This document shows positions 1 to 8,739 of a DNA stretch of 32,301 nt, piece by piece. The number at the start of each line of letters is the position of its first letter. Within the stretch, counting starts at the first letter, position 1. Both the position numbers and the translations under genes were made by a program. The stretch is from Gammaproteobacteria bacterium (GTDB taxonomy: Bacteria > Pseudomonadota > Gammaproteobacteria > Pseudomonadales > Azotimanducaceae). The notes below the pieces were generated by a model. The model saw only the letters and a list, made by a program, of their open reading frames with translations. It made no database searches and had not been told where the DNA came from. The stretch spans positions 26,326 to 58,626 of the forward strand of contig JAHEEG010000008.1 of NCBI GenBank assembly GCA_024640825.1. The letters run 5' to 3'.

Positions 1-5
1 GCCGG

Positions 6-1526
6 TCACACATTAACCGCCGATATCCGCTCGGCGATCTTCGCCGACCAGATCTTCGGCCCCTCCCGATGCACCGACTCGCCCCGGGTGTCTACGGCGA
101 GGGTGACGGGCATGTCTTTAACTTCGAATTCGTAGATGGCTTCCATACCAAGCTCCGGGAACGCCAGCAGGGTCGAGCGGGTGATGGCTTTGGCTACGAG
201 ATAGGCCGCGCCGCCTACGGCGATCATGTAGACCGCCTTGTTGTCACGAATAGCCTCGATGGCTGCGGGCCCGCGCTCCGCTTTGCCCACCATGCCAATC
301 AGGCCGGTTGTTTCGAGCATGGTGCGGGTGAACTTGTCCATCCGGGTGGCCGTGGTCGGGCCGGCCGGGCCCACCACCTCGTCGCGCACCGGATCCACCG
401 GGCCCACGTAGTAGATAACCCGGTTGCGGAAATCCACCGGCAGCTCCTCACCGCGCTCGATGAGATCCGCCAACTGCTTGTGGGCGGCATCGCGGCCGGT
501 CAGCATCTTGCCGGACAGCAGCAGGGTGTCTCCCGCTTTCCATGTGGCAATCTCTTCCGGCGTCAGCGTGTCCAGGTTGACACGTCGAACATCGTCTCCC
601 AGTTCGAATTCGACATCCGGCCACTCCGAAAGATCCGGCGCCTGGAACTCGGCAGGGCCACTGCCATCCAGGGTAAAGTGCACGTGGCGGGTTGCGCTGC
701 AGTTAGGGATCACGGCCACCGGCTTGTTGGCGGCATGGGTCGGATACTCTTTGACCTTCACGTCCATGACCGTCGTCAACCCGCCCAGACCCTGAGCACC
801 GATACCCAGCGCGTTGACCTTGCCGAACAGCTCGAGCCGCAGTTCTTCCAGATGGTTGCTGGCCCCCCGTGCCTGCAGATCGTGTATGTCGATAGGCGCC
901 ATCATGGACTCCTTCGCCAGCAGCATGGCCTTCTCCGGGGTGCCCCCGATGCCAACACCGAGAATCCCCGGCGGGCACCAGCCGGCACCCATGGTCGGCA
1001 CAACAGAAAGAACCCAGTCGACGATGGAGTCCGAGGGATTGAGCATGGCGAACTTCGCCTTGGCCTCGCTGCCGCCGCCCTTGGCCGCGATCTCGATGCT
1101 GACGGTGTCGCCGGGAACAACCTTGTGGTGGATCACCGCCGGCGTGTTGTCCTTGGTGTTTGCCCGACGGCCGTCCGGGTCGTCAAGCACGGATGCCCGC
1201 AGAACGTTGTCCGGATGCTGGTAGCCCTGGCGCACCCCTTCGTTGACCATGTCGTCCAGGCTCATGTCCGCATCCCACTGAACGTCCATGCCGACCTCCA
1301 CGAAGGCAATGACGATCCCGGTGTCCTGACAGATCGGCCGCTTACCGAGCGCGCACATCCGGGAATTCACCAGCACCTGGGTCAGCGCCGCCTTGGCCGC
1401 TGGCGATTCCTCCTTCTCCCAGGCCTCGCGCATCGCGCGGATGAAGTCCACCGGGTGATAGTAAGAAATGAACTGCAGCGCGTCCGCCACGCTGCGGATC
1501 ACATCGTCCTGTCTGATAACTGCCAT
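6..1526 (-). CDS. fumA: Class I fumarate hydratase (iron-sulfur fumarase)
   Basis: Interconverts fumarate and (S)-malate in the TCA cycle; cytosolic. The 506-aa product has the usual length of the class I (FumA/FumB) family. The three cysteines expected to hold the [4Fe-4S] cluster are visible in ICQDTGIVIAF, GWCPPGILGVGIGGTPEKA and PNCSATRH. An N-terminal alpha-type fumarase domain is followed by the beta-type C-terminal domain (GPTTATRMDKFT, GKAERGP). An in-frame ATG 51 bases upstream would add a non-conserved extension. I chose the start at MAVIRQDDVIRSVADAL because it matches the family N-terminus. The gene diverges from the zur-like gene. Family assignment is very secure; the choice of fumA rather than fumB as a name is nominal. 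Confidence 0.95.
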   Translation of the reverse strand: MAVIRQDDVIRSVADALQFISYYHPVDFIRAMREAWEKEESPAAKAALTQVLVNSRMCALGKRPICQDTGIVIAFVEVGMDVQWDADMSLDDMVNEGVRQGYQHPDNVLRASVLDDPDGRRANTKDNTPAVIHHKVVPGDTVSIEIAAKGGGSEAKAKFAMLNPSDSIVDWVLSVVPTMGAGWCPPGILGVGIGGTPEKAMLLAKESMMAPIDIHDLQARGASNHLEELRLELFGKVNALGIGAQGLGGLTTVMDVKVKEYPTHAANKPVAVIPNCSATRHVHFTLDGSGPAEFQAPDLSEWPDVEFELGDDVRRVNLDTLTPEEIATWKAGDTLLLSGKMLTGRDAAHKQLADLIERGEELPVDFRNRVIYYVGPVDPVRDEVVGPAGPTTATRMDKFTRTMLETTGLIGMVGKAERGPAAIEAIRDNKAVYMIAVGGAAYLVAKAITRSTLLAFPELGMEAIYEFEVKDMPVTLAVDTRGESVHREGPKIWSAKIAERISAVNV

Positions 1527-1672
1527 AGCCCTTGATCCGTCGGTTCCGAAGGGGCGATAGTTTACCCTACTGGTCACCCGGCAGGGCGAGGGCGACGCCT
1601 GCGACGGCTGGGGTAAATCCGGCCTCGCACCTGCACCTTGTCAGCAACCGGAGCCCATGTGAACATAACCCG

Positions 1673-2110
1673 ATGACCGCGCGCTCCCTGCAATCGGCCG
1701 AACGTCTCTGCAAAGAAAAGGGTTTGACCTTCACCCCGCTGCGGCGTCAGGTTTATGGGCTGATTTCCGCCGACAAGACACCCATCGGCGCCTACGAACT
1801 GCTGGACCGGTTGAAAAAGCAGCGGGCCAACGCGGCGCCGGTAACCGTTTATCGGGCGCTCGACTTCCTGCAGGAAGCAGGCCTAGTGCACCGCATCGAC
1901 GCGCTCCATGCTTATGCTGCCTGCGAAGTCGACAGAACCGACCACGGGGGGTTGATGCTGGTCTGCAACCGTTGCAAGACAGTGACTGAGTTCGAAAACC
2001 CGGGGCTGGAGCAGCAGATCGCTGAAACCGCGCTGCAGCACGAGTTCCACGCATCGGAAGATCTCGTCGAGATTCGCGGGCTGTGCAGCCTCTGCGCCGA
2101 CATTTCCTGA
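1673..2110 (+). CDS. zur: Fur-family transcriptional regulator, Zur-like
   Basis: Metal-responsive repressor of 145 aa. The N-terminal winged helix has the Zur-like run LTFTPLRRQVYGLI and the recognition-helix segment PVTVYRALDFLQEAGLVHRI (about residues 56-75). The C-terminal dimerisation domain carries two CxxC pairs, C98/C101 (CNRC) and C138/C141 (CSLC), which form the structural zinc site, plus H91. The GLCSLC ending resembles Zur more than Fur, so zinc is the likely ligand, by inference. The open frame extends upstream to 1532. That extension lacks family similarity and would overlap the divergent fumarase promoter region, so I chose the ATG at 1673. It is followed 34 bases later by a dipeptidase on the same strand. 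Confidence 0.85.
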   Translation: MTARSLQSAERLCKEKGLTFTPLRRQVYGLISADKTPIGAYELLDRLKKQRANAAPVTVYRALDFLQEAGLVHRIDALHAYAACEVDRTDHGGLMLVCNRCKTVTEFENPGLEQQIAETALQHEFHASEDLVEIRGLCSLCADIS

Positions 2111-2144
2111 AGCACCGTCCTGAAACTGATTGTCTGAGGTTCTG

Positions 2145-3383
2145 ATGTCCACACCTCGTTTCTTCGGCACGCTAACGCTTGCATTGCCGCTACTGTTCGC
2201 CTGTGCGGGCCCGACCCCGTCCTCGGAAACTGTCCAGGACCGCGCCGCATCGCTGGCCCGCAACGCGGTATTGATCGACACCCACATTGACGTCCCCTTC
2301 CGCCTGTACCGGAAACCGGAGGACGTCAGCGTCGCCACGCCGGATGGTGATTTCGACTATCCCCGTGCCGTCGCCGGCGGGCTGGATGCCCTGTTCATGT
2401 CCATATACATCCCCGCCGACGTGGATGAGGCCGGGCAGGCGCGGCCGTTTGCAGACGGGCTGATCGACAGCGTCGAGGCTCTCGCGAAAGGCCACCCGGA
2501 GCAGTTCGCGGTAGCCACCTGCACCGGTGACATCGCCGCGCTCAAGGCAAAGGGCAAACTCGCTTTTGCCATGGGTATGGAGAACGGTGGTCCCATAGAG
2601 GGCAGCCTGGAAAATCTGGATCACTTCGCGGAACGGGGTATCCGCTACGTCACGTTGACTCATTCGCGATCGAACCACATCGCGGATTCCTCTTACGATC
2701 TCAACGAGCGTTGGGGCGGACTTTCACCTTTTGGAAAAATTCTGATTTCGGCGATGAATGCGCGAGGCGTCATGATCGACGTCTCGCACGTTTCAGATCG
2801 TGCCTTCCAGCAGGTGCTGGATCTGTCCGAGGTACCGGTAATTGCCAGTCATTCCTCTCTGCGCCACTTCACACCAGGCTTTCATCGAAACATGGACGAC
2901 GCCATGGTGAAAGCGCTGGGTAATAACGGCGGCGTCATTCAGATCAATTTCGGATCCGGTTTTCTGACCGCGGCGGCGCGCAAATACAGCAACGCGCGTG
3001 AGCAGGCGATGCTGCGTTTCCGGGCCAGCGAAGGTCTTACCACTGGCGACCCCCGACTGCTGGAATTCGCTCGCGCCTACAGCGACGATAACCCTTACCC
3101 TTTCGCCGATCTGGACGACGTCCTGAACCACATAGACCGTGCGGTCGAGCTGGCCGGTATCGATCACGTCGGTATCGGCTCGGACTACGACGGCGTGGGG
3201 GACTCTCTGCCTGTCGGCCTGAAAGACGTGAGTGAGTATCCCAACCTGATCGCCGGCCTGCTGAATCGCGGCTACAGCGAAACGGAGATCACCAAGATTC
3301 TGTCCGGCAACCTGCTGCGTGTGTGGCGGGAAGTGGAGCGCCATGCCGCGCAGGCCGGCTACCCGGCCCGCTGCCGCCAGTGA
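2145..3383 (+). CDS. Membrane dipeptidase (renal dipeptidase, peptidase family M19), predicted lipoprotein
   Basis: Zinc-dependent hydrolysis of dipeptides. The 412-aa protein starts with a hydrophobic leader ending LLFACAGP; Cys20 is a plausible lipobox cysteine, so the enzyme is probably anchored facing the periplasm. M19 metal-site motifs are all present: DTHIDVPFRLY (HxD), GMENGGPIEG (bridging Glu), IDVSHVSD, VIASHSSLRHFTPGFHRN (His ligands) and HVGIGSDYDGVG (Asp). ATG at 2145 is preceded by TGAGGT at good spacing; a TTG at 2130 in the same frame is less likely. Possible substrates include D,L- or L,L-dipeptides, and the sequence does not decide between them. It converges with the argE-like gene. 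Confidence 0.92.
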   Translation: MSTPRFFGTLTLALPLLFACAGPTPSSETVQDRAASLARNAVLIDTHIDVPFRLYRKPEDVSVATPDGDFDYPRAVAGGLDALFMSIYIPADVDEAGQARPFADGLIDSVEALAKGHPEQFAVATCTGDIAALKAKGKLAFAMGMENGGPIEGSLENLDHFAERGIRYVTLTHSRSNHIADSSYDLNERWGGLSPFGKILISAMNARGVMIDVSHVSDRAFQQVLDLSEVPVIASHSSLRHFTPGFHRNMDDAMVKALGNNGGVIQINFGSGFLTAAARKYSNAREQAMLRFRASEGLTTGDPRLLEFARAYSDDNPYPFADLDDVLNHIDRAVELAGIDHVGIGSDYDGVGDSLPVGLKDVSEYPNLIAGLLNRGYSETEITKILSGNLLRVWREVERHAAQAGYPARCRQ

Positions 3384-3442
3384 GCGGGGTCGTTCGTCCG
3401 GCGGTCTTCCCACTGCAGCCGGAGCAGACGAGATCCGCCGGA

Positions 3443-4591
3443 TCAGGACAGCTTGTCGATGAGCCGGCGAATGAACTCGGTACCCTGCTCCAGCTGATCC
3501 AGAGTTATGTACTCATCAGGCTGATGGGCCTGGGCGATACTGCCCGGCCCGCACATCACCACGGATAGCCCCGCCGCCTGGAACTGGCCGGCCTCAGCGC
3601 CGTAGGCCACGGCTTCAGTGGCATTCTGACCCGTCAACTGCTTGGCCAGCAGCACTGCCGGCTCATCCTCTCCGGCAGTGAATCCGGGCACGTCGGCTTT
3701 GATCTCGAAGCTGATGCCGGTGTCGGGGTGAACCGCATGCATCTCCGGCTCCAATTCTTCCCGGGCATAGGATTCCAGCTCGCGGAAAAAGTCCATGGGC
3801 TGTTCGCCCGGCAGCGTTCGGATGTCGGTAATGAACCGACAGTGTCGAGCCGTGATGTTCTGCGCCGTGCCGCCCTGCACCACACCGCAGTGCAAGGTGG
3901 AGTACGCGGGCTCGAACTCGCAGCCTTGCTCGGCGCGATCGCGATTCTGCTGCTGCCGCTCTGCCAGCCAGTTGATGAGGCGCCCCGCTACCATCACCGC
4001 CGGTACGCCCTGATCCTGCTTGCTGGAATGAGCTTCGTGCCCCAGAACCCGGGTTTCAAAAATGAACATGCTCTTGTGCGCCGTGACCACCCGCATTTCC
4101 GTGGGTTCGCCGACGATGACGGCACTGGGGTCCGGCAGCGCATCGAGCAGAGCCTCAATCAGCCGAGGCGCGCCAAGACAACCCACTTCTTCGTCATAAG
4201 ACAGAGCCAGATGGATGGGTCGCTTGAGACGACCCATCTCCGGGACCAGAGCCAGGGCGATGGCGATGAATGCCTTCATATCCGAGGTGCCCCGACCGTA
4301 AAGACGACCGTTGCGCTCGACAATCTGGAACGGATCGCTGTGCCAGTCCTGATCGTCCACGGGAACCACGTCCGTGTGCCCGGACAATACCACCCCGCCC
4401 GACGCCTGCGGTCCGATAGTGGCATACAGGTTGGCCTTGCCGCCGCAGTCGCTCTGAACCAGATCGACGGTCACACCACAATCGGCCAGGTAAGCGCTGA
4501 CGAAATCGATCAGTGCCAGATTGGAGTCTCTGGATACCGTCGGCAGCCCCACCAGAGCTTCCAGCATCGCCCTTGGCGTATACCGATTCAT
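3443..4591 (-). CDS. argE: Acetylornithine deacetylase (M20 metallopeptidase family)
   Basis: Predicted to remove acetate from N2-acetyl-L-ornithine in arginine biosynthesis; cytosolic, two-zinc enzyme. The 382-aa length is normal for ArgE. Metal and catalytic motifs are seen in order: SGHTDVVPVDD (His72, catalytic Asp74), GRGTSDMKAFIA (Asp104), SYDEEVGCLGAP (catalytic Glu134, ligand Glu135), the dimerisation-domain segment LGHEAHSS, and CGPGSIAQAHQPDEY (final His ligand). The GAEAGQFQAAG stretch is typical of ArgE rather than DapE. No other arg gene is nearby, so a related N-acyl amino acid deacylase remains possible. Convergent with the dipeptidase. Confidence 0.88.
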   Translation of the reverse strand: MNRYTPRAMLEALVGLPTVSRDSNLALIDFVSAYLADCGVTVDLVQSDCGGKANLYATIGPQASGGVVLSGHTDVVPVDDQDWHSDPFQIVERNGRLYGRGTSDMKAFIAIALALVPEMGRLKRPIHLALSYDEEVGCLGAPRLIEALLDALPDPSAVIVGEPTEMRVVTAHKSMFIFETRVLGHEAHSSKQDQGVPAVMVAGRLINWLAERQQQNRDRAEQGCEFEPAYSTLHCGVVQGGTAQNITARHCRFITDIRTLPGEQPMDFFRELESYAREELEPEMHAVHPDTGISFEIKADVPGFTAGEDEPAVLLAKQLTGQNATEAVAYGAEAGQFQAAGLSVVMCGPGSIAQAHQPDEYITLDQLEQGTEFIRRLIDKLS

Positions 4592-4654
4592 GTCGGCGTT
4601 GGAAGGGAAGAAAACATCGGGCGGTCTCCAGAACGTTGTATTTTGCAGCCGGCT

Positions 4655-5175
4655 TTACTGGTTGACCGCTTCAGAAAGTCCCCTCAGGGCCGGCGCCAGA
4701 GGCCCGCATCCATCGGCATCCAGCATCTCGCCAAGCAAGTGGAACGCGCCGCCCGGCAGGAGCGCGTCATACACCTTGCGCACCACGCCGGCCACGACAT
4801 CGCGCGCATACTGCGGCAGGTTTGACGCCATGATAGCGACATCGGCGTCTTCTGGCAGCGCGTCAGTGGTAAAATCGCATTTCTGCGCGCTGACCTGCTG
4901 CGCCACGCCGTTGCGCTCGATGTATTCTCGGGTGACGGTTACCACCGGCGCGATGTCGAGCACCACCGCCGAGATCCCAGGATAGCTCCGGGCGGCGACG
5001 ATGCAGTAGCAGCCCGAGCCGCCCCCCAGATCCATGGTTCGACGCCGCCCGAACAGATCCACCTGGCGGTAAAAACATCCAGCTCAACCGCACGCATGAG
5101 CGCCGCCAAGTCCCAGAACCCTTTCACCACACCTTGCAGGCGCACGGTGTCCGCTCGAACAGGGCCATCGCTCAT
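4655..5175 (-). pseudogene. Remnant of an O-methyltransferase (family 2-like) with internal deletion
   Basis: The reading frame from ATG 5175 (GAGG ribosome site upstream) encodes a family-like N-terminus, VVKGFWDLAALMRAVELDVF. Near base 5080 the similarity switches to another frame, which begins VDLFGRRRTMDLGGGSG, the SAM-binding glycine motif. Family members normally have roughly 100 or more residues of winged-helix domain between these parts, so a deletion combined with a frameshift is inferred. The C-terminal part continues through LPGGAFHLLGEMLD and stops at LSEAVNQ, where intact homologues continue for several tens of residues. With an internal deletion, a frame change and a shortened end, a working enzyme is unlikely. 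Substrate unknown. Confidence 0.72.
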
Positions 5176-5253
5176 GGACCACGCCTCTTCCTATCTCAAT
5201 TTCTGCTGTTTCGACTTTTGTTACGACGATTTCTGCTTCGGTAATCCCCTATT

Positions 5254-5280
5254 TTTACCTTAACCAGGTTTGCATATAAA
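5254..5280 (+). promoter_or_regulatory. Possible sigma-70-type promoter for ompW-like gene
   Basis: An AT-rich stretch in otherwise GC-rich DNA contains TTTACC at 5254-5259 and TATAAA at 5275-5280, with TG just upstream of the second hexamer. Spacing is 15 bases, shorter than ideal. It lies 29 bases before the OmpW start. Assigned by eye from position and composition only. Confidence 0.3.
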
Positions 5281-5308
5281 ACGCGCGGCAAGAACAAGGA
5301 AAAGCACA

Positions 5309-5962
5309 ATGAAATCGCAAAGAATCTGCCTTCTCGGCTGTGGAATGATCGTCGCGCTGTTCGCCGGTTCAGTTTCCGCCCACGAAGCCGGAGACTGGGT
5401 CGTGAGAGCCGGCGCCCTGCTGGTCGACCCCAAATCCGACAACGGCAAGATCGGCAGCGGCCCGGGGGCCATTGAGATTCAAGTCGAAGACGACACCATG
5501 TTCACTTTCGATATTACCTATATGCTGACTCAAAACTGGGGGGTCGAGCTGCTGGCCGCCGCGCCGTTCGAGCACGATATCAAGGTGGGCGGCTCGAATA
5601 TCGCGTCCACCAAGCATCTGCCACCGACTCTGAGCGTGGTTTACAACTTCCTGCCCGAAGCCAAGTTTCAGCCTTACGCGGGCGTGGGCTTGAACTACAC
5701 CCTGTTCTTCGACGAGGATCTGGACGGTGGTGCACTGGGCGATCCCGGCGCCAACCTGAATCTCGACGATTCCGTCGGCGTGGCCGCGGTGGTTGGCGTT
5801 GACGTGGATCTCGGCAACGAATGGTTTCTCAACGCGGTGGTCCGCTGGTTCGATATCGATACGGATGCCGATGTCAAATTCAGCAACGGCAGCAAGCTGG
5901 ATCTGGGCACTGTGGAGATCGATCCCTGGGCTTTCGGTGTCAACGTCGGCCGAAGGTTCTGA
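5309..5962 (+). CDS. ompW: OmpW family outer membrane beta-barrel protein
   Basis: Small outer-membrane porin-like protein of 217 aa. A Sec signal peptide ends SVSA|HEAG. The mature part starts with the family-typical GDWVVRAGALLVDPKSDNG and alternates amphipathic strands, including FTFDITYMLTQNWGVELLAA and LPPTLSVVYNFLPEAKFQP (YAGVGLNYT follows). It ends in an aromatic residue (NVGRRF), the usual signal for barrel assembly. An AAGGA ribosome site sits 8 bases before ATG 5309; an upstream TTG at 5270 in frame is rejected because it would precede the signal peptide. OmpW proteins are eight-stranded barrels with a hydrophobic channel. The transported compound cannot be told from sequence. Confidence 0.92.
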   Translation: MKSQRICLLGCGMIVALFAGSVSAHEAGDWVVRAGALLVDPKSDNGKIGSGPGAIEIQVEDDTMFTFDITYMLTQNWGVELLAAAPFEHDIKVGGSNIASTKHLPPTLSVVYNFLPEAKFQPYAGVGLNYTLFFDEDLDGGALGDPGANLNLDDSVGVAAVVGVDVDLGNEWFLNAVVRWFDIDTDADVKFSNGSKLDLGTVEIDPWAFGVNVGRRF

Positions 5963-5966
5963 GGCG

Positions 5967-6009
5967 TAAACGGCAAGTCGATGTGCCGGGCATGTGCCAC
6001 GACCGTTTA
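5967..6009. repeat. Short inverted repeat after ompW
   Basis: TAAACGG at 5967-5973 is matched by CCGTTTA at 6003-6009, enclosing about 29 bases that also contain GTGCC twice. It lies between the ompW stop and the next start. There is no run of T after it, so a Rho-independent terminator is not supported. It may be a weak hairpin or an operator. Confidence 0.3.
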
Positions 6010-6026
6010 GGGGTTAAACTTGGCAC

Positions 6027-6719
6027 ATGAGCAAAGCCCCGGGTTCCAATGTCATCAGCGAGCTGGTGAGTTCCTACTTCGAACTTCCGGTCTCCATACA
6101 TTGGGGAAAAGCCAGCGGGCTGCCGTTTCCCGACCGCTTCGAGCAGGCGCGACTGGAGTTCGGTGGCCTGGCAACCGCCTGGCTGGATCTCAAACAGGTC
6201 GTCTGGCACGCCGATCAGGTTCGGTTCATTGCCGGCTTCCCCGCCAAGGTCGAAGTGAAGGGGCCACGTGTCGAGATTGCCATCGGTCAGGCTGAGCTAG
6301 ACCGCTGGCTCAGCCGCTTTCAGCTACCTTACCGCCTTGTGCTGAAAGAAGACGCGCTCGTCGTTCACGCCGAGATAGCGGGCCTGCCGCTAGGAGAGTT
6401 CGAAACTCGAATCGAAGTCGTCAACGGCTGGTTCGTGCTGCAGCCAAAGCGCGCCACCATACTGGGCGTGCCCACCTACGTCGCCAGCCTGTTCCGCACC
6501 TATCTGCCGTTGCCGCCGCTGTCCGGCGACACGCGCCTGATCGGCGTCGAGCATCAGACCGGCCAGCTTCACGCCATATTTGGCCTGGACGACTTCGAGG
6601 AGCAGGTAACTCCGGGGCTGCTGAGCCGGCTGCAGGCCCGCCTGCTCCCCACCCTGTCGTCGCCGTTTAGCGGCATGTCAACAAAGCGACCGGCGGGCTC
6701 GGACAGCCAGACCTCCTAA
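6027..6719 (+). CDS. DUF2993 (LmeA-like) family protein, tentative
   Basis: A 230-aa protein without a clear signal peptide or transmembrane helix. The central part (about residues 85-150) has the pattern of DUF2993/LmeA-like lipid-binding proteins: AELDRWLSRFQLPYRLVLKE, then beta-rich DALVVHAEIAGLPLGEFETR, and a strand pair around NGWFVLQPKRATILGVP. The protein ends in a polar, probably disordered tail. It follows ompW by 64 bases on the same strand and ends 9 bases from the stop of the convergent WS/DGAT gene. A role in lipid binding would fit the neighbourhood, but this is inference from weak resemblance. Confidence 0.6.
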   Translation: MSKAPGSNVISELVSSYFELPVSIHWGKASGLPFPDRFEQARLEFGGLATAWLDLKQVVWHADQVRFIAGFPAKVEVKGPRVEIAIGQAELDRWLSRFQLPYRLVLKEDALVVHAEIAGLPLGEFETRIEVVNGWFVLQPKRATILGVPTYVASLFRTYLPLPPLSGDTRLIGVEHQTGQLHAIFGLDDFEEQVTPGLLSRLQARLLPTLSSPFSGMSTKRPAGSDSQTS

Positions 6720-6728
6720 AGAATCCTT

Positions 6729-8180
6729 TCAGGACGCTTCTGCTACGCCAGATCGATCGCCTTCCAGGCCGCAGGCTTGCTTCAACTCGTCGAAACTGTC
6801 CTGCAGGCATTGGGCGAAAAATTCCGGATCCGGCACCATCTCGCGGCAGGACGTGAACGAAATATTGATGTGCCCACAATAGCTGAACACCGGCATGATC
6901 AGGCCCATGCCATCGAAGATGGGGCCGAGGCCATGCTGAGTAACCAGCCGAGCCCCCGCGGAGTAAAGGGGAACCTGAGGGCCCGGAACGTTGGTGATGA
7001 CGCAGTTGAACGGCACGTTCATCTGGTTCGCAAGACCCATCTGGGTATAAGCGCGGGCAGCCAGTGCGGCCGTCGTGGACGGGATGAACTGCGAGTAATC
7101 GGTGAGCAGCTTGGCGCCGACGGCGTTGGTCATCTCTTTGGACGCCGCAGCGGAATGATGGACGGCATCGAGGCGCTCGAGAGGGTCCGCAATGTGCGTG
7201 CCAAGCGCCACGGTCATGGCCGACACCTGATTGCCCATGGCGTCCTTGCCCTCTTCCGAGCGGACCGAGATGGGCGCCATAGCAACAAGCGGTTCGTCCG
7301 GAAGTTCGTGCTTGGATTCGAGAAACTTACGCAGCGCGCCGCCGCAGACGGTCAGAACCACATCATTGACCGTAGCGCCGGACACGTTGCTCTTGATCGC
7401 GCGAACCTCCTGCAGATCGAACTGCCGGCTCTCTATGACGCGATGCGCAGATACTGGCCTGCTGAATCGCGTTCTCGGCGGCCGCACGCTGGCGCCTTCG
7501 AACTCCCTGCGAGCCAGCCCCTGGGTGAGCCGGCCAACGGCGGGCACAGTCCGCGCCAGCACCTCGGCAAGCCGGAAAGGCTGAGTGAAGTTGTTCAACT
7601 GAGCGCGGACGATCAGCTCCACCGGATTGGGTACCCGCTCGCCGGTCCAGGGTCGCTGCGCGGGACGGACAGACTCGGGATAGGGCTCCAGATCGTGAAT
7701 CGCTTCGACCAGATCGACGCCGGACACGCCATCGATTCCCGCGTGGTGCACCTTGGTGACAATGGCGTAACAGCCTTTGGGCAGCCCGGCAATGGCGTCG
7801 AGGCCTTCGATCACCGTAAATTCCCACAGGGGCCGACTCATATCGAGGGGCCTGGCGTGCAATCGCGCCGTCTGGATGCAAAGCTGGCGCCAGTCGCCGG
7901 GCTCCGGCAGGCGGATGTGCCGAACGTGGTACTCCAGATCGAAGTCTTTATCCTCAATCCAGTAAGGGTGGTCCATGCTGAACGGTACTTCCACCAGCTT
8001 CTGGCGAAAGGTTCGCGCGAGATGCAGGCGTTCCTCGATGGCGTTCAGAATGTCCTTGAAGCCCTGCTTGCCCGTTTTCGTCGTGGCCGGGTCATAGATC
8101 ATGATGCCGCCGATGTGCATTGGCGTGCGCGGCGTCTCCAGATAGAAAAAAGACGCATCCAGTCCGGTTAGCTGCTGCAT
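6729..8180 (-). CDS. Wax ester synthase / diacylglycerol acyltransferase (WS/DGAT)
   Basis: Transfers an acyl group from acyl-CoA to a fatty alcohol or diacylglycerol to make storage wax esters or triacylglycerol, at the inner face of the cytoplasmic membrane. The 483-aa product is of normal family length. It opens with the typical MQQLTGLDASFFYLETPRTP and carries the catalytic HHxxxDG motif as HHAGIDG at residues 145-151. The C-terminal domain shows NCVITNVPGPQVPLYSAGA and the INISFTSC segment, both characteristic of the family. The enzyme sits among acyl-CoA genes, in line with neutral lipid storage. Which product dominates cannot be decided from the sequence. Confidence 0.93.
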   Translation of the reverse strand: MQQLTGLDASFFYLETPRTPMHIGGIMIYDPATTKTGKQGFKDILNAIEERLHLARTFRQKLVEVPFSMDHPYWIEDKDFDLEYHVRHIRLPEPGDWRQLCIQTARLHARPLDMSRPLWEFTVIEGLDAIAGLPKGCYAIVTKVHHAGIDGVSGVDLVEAIHDLEPYPESVRPAQRPWTGERVPNPVELIVRAQLNNFTQPFRLAEVLARTVPAVGRLTQGLARREFEGASVRPPRTRFSRPVSAHRVIESRQFDLQEVRAIKSNVSGATVNDVVLTVCGGALRKFLESKHELPDEPLVAMAPISVRSEEGKDAMGNQVSAMTVALGTHIADPLERLDAVHHSAAASKEMTNAVGAKLLTDYSQFIPSTTAALAARAYTQMGLANQMNVPFNCVITNVPGPQVPLYSAGARLVTQHGLGPIFDGMGLIMPVFSYCGHINISFTSCREMVPDPEFFAQCLQDSFDELKQACGLEGDRSGVAEAS

Positions 8181-8260
8181 GACGGAGTCTCCAGTGTCCT
8201 TTTGTCAATTATCCGCCTATATCACGTCGAATACCAAATACACGCCTGTCCCCGCTCACG

Positions 8261-8572
8261 CTATTCCGGTGGCCAGGGAAAATCCTCCGGCACGTTCAGC
8301 GACGTCCTGACGAACTCGTTCCATGCCTCCGTGGCCAGGCGGGCGGCCTCGTTGTGGGCCACCGCCGCCGCCTGATTGGCCTCGACAAAATCGCTGATGC
8401 ATTGGCGGAAGTTGTCCACATCCTCCAGATACGCCTGCCAGAGCAGATCATTCTGCTCATCGGCCGGGCGTGCGGGCGCTCGACAGCCCGCCTGAGGCGC
8501 CGCGTCGTGGGCGCGCACCGTGCCGACACCAAGCGCGGCGGCAGCGAAGACGAGAAACACTATAGATTTCAT
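8261..8572 (-). CDS. Small secreted protein of unknown function
   Basis: A 103-aa product with a clear Sec signal peptide (MKSIVFLVFAAAALGVGTVRA, probably cut before HDA). The mature part is helical and rich in Ala, Asn and acidic residues. Two cysteines are visible (in AGCRAP and RQCISDF) and could pair in the periplasm. The ending VPEDFPWPPE is proline-rich. The longer in-frame start at 8611 would put 13 residues before the signal peptide and is rejected. I do not recognise the family. It sits 80 bases downstream of the WS/DGAT start on the same strand, so it lies upstream of that gene in transcription. Confidence 0.65.
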   Translation of the reverse strand: MKSIVFLVFAAAALGVGTVRAHDAAPQAGCRAPARPADEQNDLLWQAYLEDVDNFRQCISDFVEANQAAAVAHNEAARLATEAWNEFVRTSLNVPEDFPWPPE

Positions 8573-8739
8573 GATGGACGTTCTCTCAGTTGCACGGACA
8601 CAGTTTGTCATCCGCGGACAGAACCCGGCACCGGATTACCGGGCGTGAGCGCCGAAATCGTTAACCAGGGCCCAGATCCCGGTTGATCGCGGCCACAGAA
8701 CGCACTTACGCTGGGACTCAGGGTTGGGGAGACCGACGA

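Noticed and set aside
69-1535. Long open frame antisense to the fumarase gene
   Set aside because: It mirrors a highly conserved gene; in GC-rich DNA the antisense frame often lacks stops. No recognisable domain.
6714-6734. Terminator hairpin between the DUF2993-like and WS/DGAT genes
   Set aside because: TCCT pairs with AGGA around a few weak pairs only, with no T-run on either strand.
6777-8171. 464-codon open frame antisense to the WS/DGAT gene
   Set aside because: The product is rich in Arg, His and Gly with no domain, while the opposite strand carries a catalytic HHxxxDG motif.
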